DNA of 64,000 nt from Parvicella sp964387945 (GTDB lineage: Bacteria; Bacteroidota; Bacteroidia; Flavobacteriales_D; Parvicellaceae), in NCBI GenBank assembly GCA_964387945.1, contig CAYLYX010000002.1:186001-250000 (forward strand), in the 5' to 3' direction. This document shows, one piece after another, positions 50,967 through 60,500 of this stretch; the stretch's first letter is position 1; every line of letters begins with the position of its first letter. A program made the position numbers and the translations under genes. The notes beneath the pieces were generated by a model, which was given only the letters and a program-made list of their open reading frames with translations, was not told the origin of the DNA and ran no database searches.

Positions 50967-53318
50967 ATGACTCGGTTGATTAGACAACTTTTTATCACCG
51001 TTATATTTCTTACCCCTTTTTCTATCTGGGCAACGGATTACCTAGATTCCCTAAAAAAAGTGGCCGTAGGAACAATTGATGTCCCCGAAACCGAAAGGTT
51101 TCAGGCTATACTTGAGCTATCAAGGTTTTCTTGGGCAAGTGACCCAGACTCTTCTTTATCCTTAACGACAAAGGCGCTCGAATTAGCAGAGGAAATGAAC
51201 GATTCAGCGATGATTGGAGATGCGCTTTTTGACCTCGGAATGATAGCTTACATTAATGGTTCGTTCAACACTGGGTTGAATCATTTTAAAGAAGCCGCCC
51301 TTTCTTATCAAACAGTAGGAGACTTCTTTCGCGAAGCCAATGGCTACTATCAGGGAGGTCTGTGTCTCAAAGAGCTCAAGAAATTCTCTGAAGCCGTGGA
51401 GTGGTTTGAAAATGCCAATGCTGTTTTACCCGAAAATGAGTTCTACCAATTGACCTTTTCGGTAGCTAATGAACTGGGAGAATGCTACTTTTTAACAGGA
51501 GAGATCGAGAAAGCCGAAAGCAGTTACAGTGAGGCGATTAAGATTTCCAAGTTTCATGAAGATACATCAGCCATAATCACCTCACACATTGAGATGGGAG
51601 CATTTTATAATGACATTTCCAAAACCAATGAGGCCATAGTGGAGTTTAACGAAGCCATAAAGCTCACTTCGCCTTCTAATAAACAACTGCTCTCACAACT
51701 TTACAACCACCTTGGGGAGTCATACATCCTAAAAAATAACTTAGAAGATGCTTATGCGAGCTTTAATTATGCGCTTGGTCTAGCGAATGAGTCGCATTCT
51801 GTGGTGGCAAAGGCCAAGACACATTTTAACCTATCTAAACTCTACGAAGTTCAGCAAAAATATGCGTTGGCACTTATTGAGTACAAACTGTACACCTCCT
51901 TACACGATACGATAAACAACCTCAAGACAAAAGATATTTCCAGTCTACAGGCTAAGTTTGATAACGCCAACAAGGACCACGAAATGAAGCTGAAGGACAT
52001 CGAAATGGCGCGTTCAGAGGCAGAAGCAGACCAAAAACTAAAGACTGAAGCCTTTAGGCGAAATGTTATGATTGGGGGTATCATCGTTGTCGGAATGTTC
52101 GGGTTTTTACTGCTACTGGCGTTTAGAAGGCAAAAAAGAGTGAACAAGCAGTTGGATCAGTTAGGAATGGTGGCACGTGAGATGGAAAACACAGTGATTA
52201 TTACAGATGGGTTAGGAAATGTAGAATGGATTAATGAAAGCTACAAGCGCAATTACGGTCTGGATCTGGAAGAGTTTAAAAAGCGGTTTGGCGATAATAT
52301 GTTTGCTAACCCTCCCAACGAAGAGTTTAAGGAAAAAGCCCAATTGGCTAGAGATGAGAAGAAAACAGTACAGTTTTATATATCTAACAAGGATGCAGAA
52401 GGTAGACCGAGAGATCTCAAAACAACACTCACACCTAGGATAAATGAGCACGGAGAAATTGTAAACTACATCCTAATCGATACAGAAATCACAGATTTAA
52501 GGTTGGCCGAAAGGCAGTTAACCAAACAGCGAGATAAATTGTCCTCCATCTATGGACAGGTAACAGAAAGTATTGACTATGCCAAACGTATTCAAGAAGC
52601 CGTTCTACCACATGCTACTAAGATAAATCGATTGTTTCCTGAATACTATTTACAGTATTTACCAAAAGATGGAGTAAGCGGAGATTTCTATTTTATTGAA
52701 GAAACAGATAATTATATCTACCTAGCAGGAGCGGATTGCACAGGCCATGGTGTTCCAGGAGCATTAATGAGTGTTATTTGTTATAACCTACTTGAAAATG
52801 CAGTGCATCGATTCTCCGAAACAGATGAGATCTTGGCAGAGGTAAACCATCAGTTAATTAGAAAACTAAGACAAAGTGCAGATGACACAGAGCACATTAA
52901 AGATGGGCTCGATATCGCTTTGGTGAGACTGACGAAGGACGAAACAAGTCGTAGCCTGCAGTTTAGCGGTGCACATAGTGCTGTTTACCTATTGAATGAT
53001 GGTGTGTTGACAGAATTAAAGCCAAGCAGAGTGCACCTCGGACAAAACAAGATCACCCGAGAGGCTTTCCGGAAAGAGGATTTAGAGGTGGAAGCGGGTA
53101 CTGAGCTAGTTTTCTTTAGTGATGGTTTCCCCGATCAAAAAGGAGGTCCAAAAGGGAAGAAATTCTATTATCCGCCATTTAGAGAACTGATAACAACCCT
53201 TAATAGACTGCCCTCAGAAGAAAAATTACCCCACCTGAATAAAGTGTTCAATAAGTGGAAAATTGGGAAGGATCAAACGGATGATGTTCTAGTCTGGGGA
53301 TTAAAAATTAAATCGTAA
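50967..53318 (+). CDS. TPR-PAS-SpoIIE (PP2C) phosphatase, SiaA-like
   Basis: A 783-residue sensor phosphatase. A signal/anchor helix (residues 4-22) precedes extracytoplasmic TPR repeats (residues 60-335), a coiled segment, a membrane helix (about 366-386), a PAS domain (EMENTVIITDGLGNVEWINE) and a C-terminal PP2C/SpoIIE domain with Asp residues in GVSGDFY, GADCTGHGVPG, ELVFFSDGFPD and QTDDVLVWG. PP2C phosphatases of this type dephosphorylate regulatory proteins in partner-switching circuits. The following genes encode SiaB and SiaC homologues, so the target is probably the SiaC-like protein. The frame begins at a TTG, but the ATG next to it (50967) is used. Confidence 0.9.
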   Translation: MTRLIRQLFITVIFLTPFSIWATDYLDSLKKVAVGTIDVPETERFQAILELSRFSWASDPDSSLSLTTKALELAEEMNDSAMIGDALFDLGMIAYINGSFNTGLNHFKEAALSYQTVGDFFREANGYYQGGLCLKELKKFSEAVEWFENANAVLPENEFYQLTFSVANELGECYFLTGEIEKAESSYSEAIKISKFHEDTSAIITSHIEMGAFYNDISKTNEAIVEFNEAIKLTSPSNKQLLSQLYNHLGESYILKNNLEDAYASFNYALGLANESHSVVAKAKTHFNLSKLYEVQQKYALALIEYKLYTSLHDTINNLKTKDISSLQAKFDNANKDHEMKLKDIEMARSEAEADQKLKTEAFRRNVMIGGIIVVGMFGFLLLLAFRRQKRVNKQLDQLGMVAREMENTVIITDGLGNVEWINESYKRNYGLDLEEFKKRFGDNMFANPPNEEFKEKAQLARDEKKTVQFYISNKDAEGRPRDLKTTLTPRINEHGEIVNYILIDTEITDLRLAERQLTKQRDKLSSIYGQVTESIDYAKRIQEAVLPHATKINRLFPEYYLQYLPKDGVSGDFYFIEETDNYIYLAGADCTGHGVPGALMSVICYNLLENAVHRFSETDEILAEVNHQLIRKLRQSADDTEHIKDGLDIALVRLTKDETSRSLQFSGAHSAVYLLNDGVLTELKPSRVHLGQNKITREAFRKEDLEVEAGTELVFFSDGFPDQKGGPKGKKFYYPPFRELITTLNRLPSEEKLPHLNKVFNKWKIGKDQTDDVLVWGLKIKS

Positions 53319-53330
53319 ATTAGCAACCCG

Positions 53331-53876
53331 ATGAATAGCGCTGACGCCATATCGATTTTTACGACCATGACCAGTGAAAACGTTTTATATGCGTTTCACG
53401 GTGAGTTCAATTATAGCGTGGTCAATACATTGCTTAGTGATGTAAAAAAACAACTGCACAAGAGCAGCCCGAACATGCGCGCGGCAAAGAAAACGTACAA
53501 GGTGCTGGTAGAGTGCCTCGAAAACATCCATAAACATTCGGCTCGTGCGGATAACGAAGTAAAAGATAACAATGAAGGGATCTTCATTCTGATGAAGAAG
53601 GACGAAGGCTATATGGTAGCGATTGGCAATTCAATTTTAGATGCAGAAGTGATTACACTCAGAGCAATGTTGGATGAAATCAACGCGATGGATGCGGACT
53701 CTTTGAAGCAGAAGTACCGCGAGCAAATTCGTATCGCTGAAGTGAGTGATAAAGGAGGAGCAGGATTAGGCATGATAGACATCGCCATAAAGTCAGGGAG
53801 CATTTTAGATTACAAGTTTGAAAACTATACAGACGAAAAGCACTTTTTTAGCTTAAAAATTTTAATAAAAGCTTAA
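53331..53876 (+). CDS. SiaB-family protein kinase
   Basis: A 181-residue protein of the SiaB kinase family (DUF6272). The segment KVLVECLENIHKHSARADNE resembles the N box of GHKL-type ATPases, and DKGGAGLGMIDIAIKSGS resembles the Gly-rich G box. SiaB of Pseudomonas phosphorylates SiaC. It starts 12 bases after the SiaA-like gene, and the SiaC-like gene follows 12 bases later. Confidence 0.85.
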   Translation: MNSADAISIFTTMTSENVLYAFHGEFNYSVVNTLLSDVKKQLHKSSPNMRAAKKTYKVLVECLENIHKHSARADNEVKDNNEGIFILMKKDEGYMVAIGNSILDAEVITLRAMLDEINAMDADSLKQKYREQIRIAEVSDKGGAGLGMIDIAIKSGSILDYKFENYTDEKHFFSLKILIKA

Positions 53877-53888
53877 CTACCATCAGTT

Positions 53889-54293
53889 ATGGAGAAAATT
53901 GTTTTAGAAGGAACAGATAATACACCAGAACTTAACCTCGACCATGAGGGACATTCCCTATTGTTTAGAGGAGATTCAAGACCAGAGGATGTGAGAACAT
54001 TTTATTTGCCCATCTTAGATTGGTTAGAGAATTACGAGAAACAACTTTTTTTCCTCATTGATCAGGGGGGAAAAATCACCGTAAAATGCAATTTTGAGTT
54101 TGAGTATTTTAACTCTTCATCCGCCAAGTACTTAATGGATATCATTTCCAAACTTGGAGATATCGCTAAGATTAATGGAGTGACATTAGATCTAAACTGG
54201 TACTATGATGCCATGGATGAGGATATGCTTGAATCCGGAGAAGAATTTGAAGACATGCTCGGTGTAAAGTTTAACTTCATTAAAGTCGACTAA
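53889..54293 (+). CDS. SiaC-family regulatory phosphoprotein (DUF1987)
   Basis: A 134-residue protein of the SiaC/DUF1987 family. The central FEYFNSSSAKYLMDIISKL matches the region that carries the phosphorylated Ser/Thr in this family. In Pseudomonas, phosphorylation of SiaC controls its binding to the diguanylate cyclase SiaD. No cyclase gene is in this window, so the output partner is unknown. The stop is eight bases before lpxD, linking the module to lipid A genes. Confidence 0.88.
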   Translation: MEKIVLEGTDNTPELNLDHEGHSLLFRGDSRPEDVRTFYLPILDWLENYEKQLFFLIDQGGKITVKCNFEFEYFNSSSAKYLMDIISKLGDIAKINGVTLDLNWYYDAMDEDMLESGEEFEDMLGVKFNFIKVD

Positions 54294-54301
54294 TTGATTA
54301 C

Positions 54302-55342
54302 ATGAAATTTTCAGCAGAACAAATTGCTCAACTGTTAGGAGGGCGAGTAGAAGGAGACAAGACAGCAATAGTTCAGGATATGGCTAAAATTGAGGAGGCC
54401 TCAACGGGCACCATCACTTTTTTAGCTAACCCAAAGTACGAGGAGTACATTTACACCACAGGTGCAACCATTGCATTGGTTAACGATGATTTTACCCCAT
54501 CGCAGTCACTACCTTCAACACTCACCTTGATCCGCGTTGAGAACGCTTACCAATGTCTTACCAAACTACTAGCTTACTATGATCAGCTAAGCCAAGACAA
54601 AGCAGGAATTGAACAACCCAGTTTTGTGGATGAAACTGCCGCACTTGGTGAGAATTGCTATGTAGGTGCATTTGCCTACATCGGCAAGAACGTTAAAATC
54701 GGTAAGAATGTCAAAATTTACCCACATGTCTATATTGGAGATGGCGCAGAAATTGGTGATGACGTTACCCTATTTTCAGGAGTAAAAGTTTACCATAAAT
54801 GTATCTTAGGCAATAGCTGCACCATACATTCAGGCGCAATTATTGGGTCAGATGGCTTTGGTTTTGCCCCAAGCGCAGCCAATAACTACCAAAAAGTGCC
54901 ACAAATCGGAAATGTAGTGCTAGAAGATTTTGTAGAGGTAGGGTCAAACACTACGATAGATCGAGCTACCATGGGGTCAACCGTTATTCGAAAAGGAGTG
55001 AAGTTAGACAACCTAATTCAGATTGCTCATAACGTAGAAATCGGTGAAAATACGGTGATTGCTGCCCAAACGGGAGTAGCAGGTTCTACTAAGTTGGGTA
55101 AGAACATGATGATAGGCGGTCAAGTAGGAATAGTAGGACACATCAGAATCGCTGATGGAGTAAAAATTGCTGCGCAAAGTGGAGTAGGACAGAACATTAT
55201 TCACGAAGGAGCAATCGTTCAAGGTTCTCCAGCTTTTAGCATTGGAGATTACAAAAGATCGTATGTTCTTTTCCGCTCATTGCCGAAACTTCGACAACAA
55301 ATTTTAGATTTGCAAAATAAAATTAGCAAGCATGAATCTTAA
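54302..55342 (+). CDS. lpxD: UDP-3-O-(3-hydroxyacyl)glucosamine N-acyltransferase
   Basis: A 346-residue trimeric left-handed beta-helix acyltransferase of lipid A synthesis. After an N-terminal UDP-binding domain (FSAEQIAQLLGGRVEGD) come hexapeptide repeats (IGKNVKIGKNVKIYPHVYIG and following, residues 115-320). The catalytic His is within the QIAHNVEIGENTVI stretch. It transfers a hydroxyacyl chain from acyl-carrier protein in the third step. It overlaps lpxC-fabZ by 11 bases. Confidence 0.97.
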   Translation: MKFSAEQIAQLLGGRVEGDKTAIVQDMAKIEEASTGTITFLANPKYEEYIYTTGATIALVNDDFTPSQSLPSTLTLIRVENAYQCLTKLLAYYDQLSQDKAGIEQPSFVDETAALGENCYVGAFAYIGKNVKIGKNVKIYPHVYIGDGAEIGDDVTLFSGVKVYHKCILGNSCTIHSGAIIGSDGFGFAPSAANNYQKVPQIGNVVLEDFVEVGSNTTIDRATMGSTVIRKGVKLDNLIQIAHNVEIGENTVIAAQTGVAGSTKLGKNMMIGGQVGIVGHIRIADGVKIAAQSGVGQNIIHEGAIVQGSPAFSIGDYKRSYVLFRSLPKLRQQILDLQNKISKHES

Positions 55343-56729
55343 GCAGCATACACTCAAGGAAAGTATTTCCTTTGAAGGGCATGGTTTACATACTGGCAAG
55401 AAGGTGCGCATGACCATCGAACCGGCCGAAGAAAATTTCGGATATAAATTTCAAAGAACGGATTTAGAAGATCAACCGATCATTCCAGCAGATGCAGATT
55501 TAGTCACAGATACGCAGCGAGGTACAACCCTTGAGAAAAAAGGAGCAAGAGTATGCACAACAGAGCACATTTTAGCTGCGCTGTATGGTATGCAGGTGGA
55601 CAATGCGCTGATCAAAATAGACAATGAAGAAATTCCGATTATGGACGGAAGCGCTTTTCATTTCGTAAATGAAATTGAGCGCGTAGGGTTGCTAGAGCAA
55701 GCTGCAGATAGAGAGTTCTTTGAATTTGATGAAAATCAACCGTTCGAATGTCTGGAGAAAGGAGTGGAAATGCTGGCAATCCCTTACGAAGATTTCAGAA
55801 TTACCGTAATGGTTGACTATAACTCAGAAGTTTTGGGAACGCAACATGCTTCGATGTATGAAATCTCTGAGTTCAAAAATGAAATTTCACCCTGTAGAAC
55901 CTTTGTTTTCCTCAAAGAACTTGAGTTTTTGGCAAAACAAGGACTGATCAAGGGGGGAGAAGTAGACAATGCGATTGTACTTGTGGAACGAGAAAATGTT
56001 CCTCAAGAAGAAATTGATCAGTTAGCAAAACTGCTTGGAAAAGAGGACGAGACCTATGAAGTAAAAGGACGAACACTCAATAACATTAAGCTCAAGTTTA
56101 TTAACGAACCGGCTCGTCACAAGCTGTTAGACATCATTGGTGATCTAGCATTGGTTGGAAAACCAATCAAAGGACATATTTTGGCGGCAAGACCCGGGCA
56201 TTCTGGAAACACGTCCTTTGCCAAAATCATCAAGAATTTGATGAAAGAGCAAAGCAAAAAAGGTAAGAAATTTGACCTTGACAAAGAGCCGATGTACAAC
56301 ATCAATGACATCGAGAAAATGTTGCCGCATCGATACCCTTTTCTGTTGGTTGACAAGATCATGGAGATCACAGACGAAGGAATTGTTGGTGTGAAGAACA
56401 TTACGATGAATGAGCCGCAATTCACAGGGCACTTCCCCGGAAATCCAGTGATGCCTGGTGTTTTGCAAATTGAAGCCATGGCGCAGGTAGGTGGAATTTT
56501 TGCTTTGAGTAAAGTGGATGACCCAGAGTTGTATTCTACCTACTTTATGAAGATTGATAACGTGAAGTTTAAGCAAAAAGTGATCCCTGGAGATACAGTA
56601 GTTTTTGACCTTAAGTTAATCTCACCCATGAGAAGAGGACTGGTAAACATGGGCGGCACTGCCTACGTGAATGGAAAACCAGTGATGCAAGCAGAAATGC
56701 TGGCACAAGTAATTAAAGATAGAGGATAA
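55332..56729 (+). CDS. lpxC-fabZ: Bifunctional LpxC deacetylase / FabZ dehydratase
   Basis: A 465-residue fusion. LpxC (residues 1-315) removes the acetyl group of UDP-3-O-acyl-GlcNAc, the committed lipid A step; zinc ligands lie in CTTEHILAAL (His) and ARHKLLDIIGDLALVG (His and Asp). FabZ (about residues 325-465) shows MLPHRYPFLLVDKI and GHFPGNPVMPGVLQIEAMAQ and dehydrates 3-hydroxyacyl-ACP in fatty acid synthesis. The fusion is characteristic of Bacteroidota and couples the two pathways that share the hydroxyacyl-ACP pool. lpxA starts four bases after the stop. Confidence 0.97.
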   Translation: MNLKQHTLKESISFEGHGLHTGKKVRMTIEPAEENFGYKFQRTDLEDQPIIPADADLVTDTQRGTTLEKKGARVCTTEHILAALYGMQVDNALIKIDNEEIPIMDGSAFHFVNEIERVGLLEQAADREFFEFDENQPFECLEKGVEMLAIPYEDFRITVMVDYNSEVLGTQHASMYEISEFKNEISPCRTFVFLKELEFLAKQGLIKGGEVDNAIVLVERENVPQEEIDQLAKLLGKEDETYEVKGRTLNNIKLKFINEPARHKLLDIIGDLALVGKPIKGHILAARPGHSGNTSFAKIIKNLMKEQSKKGKKFDLDKEPMYNINDIEKMLPHRYPFLLVDKIMEITDEGIVGVKNITMNEPQFTGHFPGNPVMPGVLQIEAMAQVGGIFALSKVDDPELYSTYFMKIDNVKFKQKVIPGDTVVFDLKLISPMRRGLVNMGGTAYVNGKPVMQAEMLAQVIKDRG

Positions 56730-56733
56730 GCAT

Positions 56734-57513
56734 ATGAACGATACGTTGCCAAGAAATATACACCCCGATGCCAAAATAGGTAAGAACGTTGTTATCGAGC
56801 CTTTTACCACCATATATGGGGATGTAGAGATTGGCGATAATACATGGATAGGTCCAAATGTGACTATCTTTGACGGAGCGAGAATTGGTGAAAATTGCAA
56901 AATTTTTCCAGGGGCCGTTATTTCAGCCGTTTCCCAAGACTTAAAGTACAATGGTGAGTATACCACCACGCACATTGGCAACAACACTACCATTCGAGAG
57001 TGCGTTACCATCCACAAAGGGACGGCAGACCGCTTGAAAACAGTCGTTGGAGATAATTGTTTGCTCATGGCGTATGTGCACGTAGCGCATGATTGCATCA
57101 TCGGAAACAATGTAATCATTGCGAACAGTACGCAATTGGCAGGCCACATTACCATTGGTGATTGGGTGATTATTGAAGGAATGGTGGGAACACAACAATT
57201 TGTTAAAATCGGAGACCATGCGTTCATCGCAGGAATGTCTTCCGTGAGAAAAAATGTACCTCCTTTCGTAAAGGCAGCTCGCGAGCCATTGTCCTATGTG
57301 GGAGTAAACTCGATCGGACTAAGAAGAAGAGGTTTTACGGATGAGCAAATTTCAAATATAGAAGACACATACCGAATTATTTATGTTCAAAATGCCAACA
57401 TGTCTAAAGCCATGGAAGTTGCTGAGGTTGAGTTAGAAAAGTCAAAAGAACGTGATACGATCATAGATTTTATCAGAAGCTCAAGTAAAGGCATCATGCG
57501 CGGTATAAACTAG
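56734..57513 (+). CDS. lpxA: UDP-N-acetylglucosamine O-acyltransferase
   Basis: A 259-residue beta-helix acyltransferase that starts lipid A synthesis. Hexapeptide repeats begin IGKNVVIEPFTTIYGDVEIG; the catalytic His is in LMAYVHVAHDCIIGNNV. The C-terminal helical domain (RRRGFTDEQISNIEDTYRII) completes the fold. Full length, and the last gene of the lpxD-lpxC/fabZ-lpxA set. Confidence 0.97.
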   Translation: MNDTLPRNIHPDAKIGKNVVIEPFTTIYGDVEIGDNTWIGPNVTIFDGARIGENCKIFPGAVISAVSQDLKYNGEYTTTHIGNNTTIRECVTIHKGTADRLKTVVGDNCLLMAYVHVAHDCIIGNNVIIANSTQLAGHITIGDWVIIEGMVGTQQFVKIGDHAFIAGMSSVRKNVPPFVKAAREPLSYVGVNSIGLRRRGFTDEQISNIEDTYRIIYVQNANMSKAMEVAEVELEKSKERDTIIDFIRSSSKGIMRGIN

Positions 57514-57550
57514 AATTTAAACCCCAAAAAAACTCCACCTTATAGCTGAT

Positions 57551-57566
57551 TGGCACAAATGTTGTA
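57551..57566 (+). promoter_or_regulatory. Sigma-54-like promoter (TGGCAC-N5-TTGTA)
   Basis: TTGGCAC is followed by AAATG and TTGTA, with GG and GT exactly 10 bases apart. It matches the RpoN -24/-12 layout except for T in place of C in the -12 box. It is 32 bases before the giant protein's ATG. A second such site lies before the DUF4476 gene. Confidence 0.45.
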
Positions 57567-57597
57567 CGCGTAGGAACTACACGCAAAACGAACCGTT

Positions 57598-60500
57598 ATG
57601 AAAAAATATCTACTCTTTTTATTCGCGTTACTTGGAACCTTTATGATTTCACATGGTCAGGGATCCAAATTTGTTAATTACGAACGAGACAATGGATGGA
57701 ACCTTGGTTTCAACATGGGCGCTACATGGCAGCCTCGTGAAGGAATCATGGGATCAATGGAACTCACCAAGCCATATGCAGGTTTTGGTGGTGGTTTTAC
57801 CCTTGGAAAATCAATCTATGAAAAGGAAGGAGCATTTTTTGCGTTGGACCTTAGAGGTAGATATTTAGGGAGTTACAATGCGGGTTGGTCTGGTGTTCCC
57901 GAGTTTAATTACGAGCTGACAGGTGATACTGCAGGAACTTCATTTGGGTTTAGAAATTACCGAATGAACCTGCACGAATTTTCGCTTGAGGCCGTGTTAA
58001 CCCTCAATAAGCTGCGTGAACGTACAGGAATTATTCTTTACGGTTTTGGAGGAATCGGTGCTACGCTGAACAAAGTAGATGCAGACTATAGAGACTTCTC
58101 AGGAAGTCATTATAACTACGAGTTCTCAATAGACACTTCCTTGAACGCGCAAACAATTGCTGCTGATGTCAAAGATATGAGCGATCTTGATTTTGAAACA
58201 TCACTTTCTACAACAAGGTTTTCCTTAGTTCCTTCTTGGGGAGTTGGTTTTGGGTATCAAATCGGACCAAGCTTCTCTATGGGAGTGGAATATAAACTAG
58301 CGTATGACTTATTAGGAGATGAGTTTGATGGTGGTGCAAGCAATATGCTTGACGATAATGTGATGGACAAGTATCATTACACTGGAGTATTTTTTAGATG
58401 GAATATTCTTAGTGGTGGTCAAAGCTACACTGTAGATCCAGACCCAGATCCTTGGACACCAACTACAACGCCTACAACAGTAGTTCCTACAGACCCACCG
58501 GTTACACATAACAAACCGTTGGTAAACATTTATAACCCTTCTACCAATAACAAGGTGGTGCATAGTCCTTCTTATACCATTAAGGCTAAGATTTACCACG
58601 TTGAAACGCAGAGCGGTGTTAAGTTCACTCAAAATGGATTGAACTTGTCTAACTTCTCGTTTAATCCTGCAACGGATGAGTTTACAGCTCAGGTATACCT
58701 CTATCCGGGAAGCAACGTGTTTGAAATCACGGGAACTAACCCTTACGGATCAGATAACGACAGTAGAATTATCATTTTGGAGCAAGAAGAGTTTACGCAA
58801 CTTCCTCCACCTGTGGTTACTTTCACAAATCCATCTCAAGATGGAATGACGGTGAATCAACCACAGTTTACGGTGGTATCTAACGTATTGAACGTAGCTG
58901 GGAAGAATGATATTACATTTACATTCAATAACCAGACATCGTCCAACTTTACGTATAGCACTTCAAGTAAAGTACTTACTTCTGTTGTGACGCTGAAGCC
59001 AGGTAAAAATGTGATCACCGTAAAAGGAGTGAACAGTGTTGGTTCGGATATTGAAACGATTACCATAAATTATGAAAAGCCAGTAACGATACAGCCACCA
59101 GTGGTTGACATCACAACGCCTTCAACTAATCCGTATACAACAGACAGCCCGATTGAAGTAATCAACGGAACAGTACATTACGTGGATGGTCCGGGTAACA
59201 TTACGGTCTTGGTGAACGGAAATACGGTTTCTAATTTTACCTATAGCACACTTACCAAAAAGATTTCTTTTAGCGCAAACCTAATTGTTGGTGCCAACGT
59301 AATTCAAATTACAGGAGTAAATCAATTTGGTTCTGATGCAGATGCGACAACGATTATCTACAAGCCGAGTGAGATTATGCCAGAACCGATCGTAGATTTT
59401 ATTGTTCCATCTACCTCGCCTTACACGAGTCCGGCTAACAATGTTACCCTTAAGGCTACAGTACTGAACGTTACCAGTAAGCAATACATTACGGTAAACG
59501 TAAACGGAGCAAACACTACTGCGTTTAGCTATAATGCAGTAACCAAAGAAGTGTCATTTAATGTAAATCTGATAAACGGAAACAACATTTTTCAGGTAAC
59601 TGGAACGAATAGCGTTGGGTCTGATATGGATGAGCAGGTTATCATTCATAAGTTGGTGGAACAGCAACCACCTATCGTGAACATTACCAATCCAGGATCA
59701 AACCCTCATAACACAATGGTAGGGACTCAGGTCATCAATGCAGAAATTCAGCACGTTGAGACCGTATCTGGCGTTACGGCTAAGTTTAATGGTCAGACTA
59801 TTACCGACTTTACCTTTGATCCAATTACAGACAAGTTTGTGTACAGCGCAACGTTGCTTCTAGGTGCAAACGTATTGGAAGTAACTGGAACCAATAATGT
59901 GGGAACGGCTTCTAAGTCACAGACGATTATCTATACAGAGCCAGTAAACGAGTGTGATGATCCGGTGATTGCGCTTACGCAGCCTACGGTTCAAACCAAA
60001 ACACTTCCTGGAAACAACAACTCTGGAAATAGCATCACCATTACTACATCAAACAGTAAGGGAGCTATTGTAGGTAAGATTACAGGTTCGCAGTCGATTG
60101 ACTTTAAGATAAATGGAGTTTCTTCTCCCGGGTACAACTACAACAATCAGACAGGAGAATTTGAAACCTTCTTACACCTTGAAGAAGGAGCAAATAACTA
60201 CCAGATCGTTGCCACCAACAATTGTGGAACTACAATTACAAGTGTAACGTACATTTACACACCAGAAGAGCAGCCATGTGATAACCCAGTGATCAATTGG
60301 ATCTATCCATCGGTTACACCATTTGATTACTCTGGACCTGCAACCGTTTCTTTGAGTGCTTCGATTTTAGGAGTAGATAATCCAGGAAAGGTTTCCGTAA
60401 AACTGAATGGACAAACGAAGAAATTTGTTTTTGATCCGAATACAGGAAACTTGTCGATTGCAGCTAACTTGAATCAAGGATCAAATAAGGTTGCTGTGGT

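Noticed and set aside
56622..57227. 201-residue antisense open frame over lpxA
   Set aside because: It is a shadow of the hexapeptide-repeat coding sequence, with Cys/Met/Pro-rich composition unlike any real gene.
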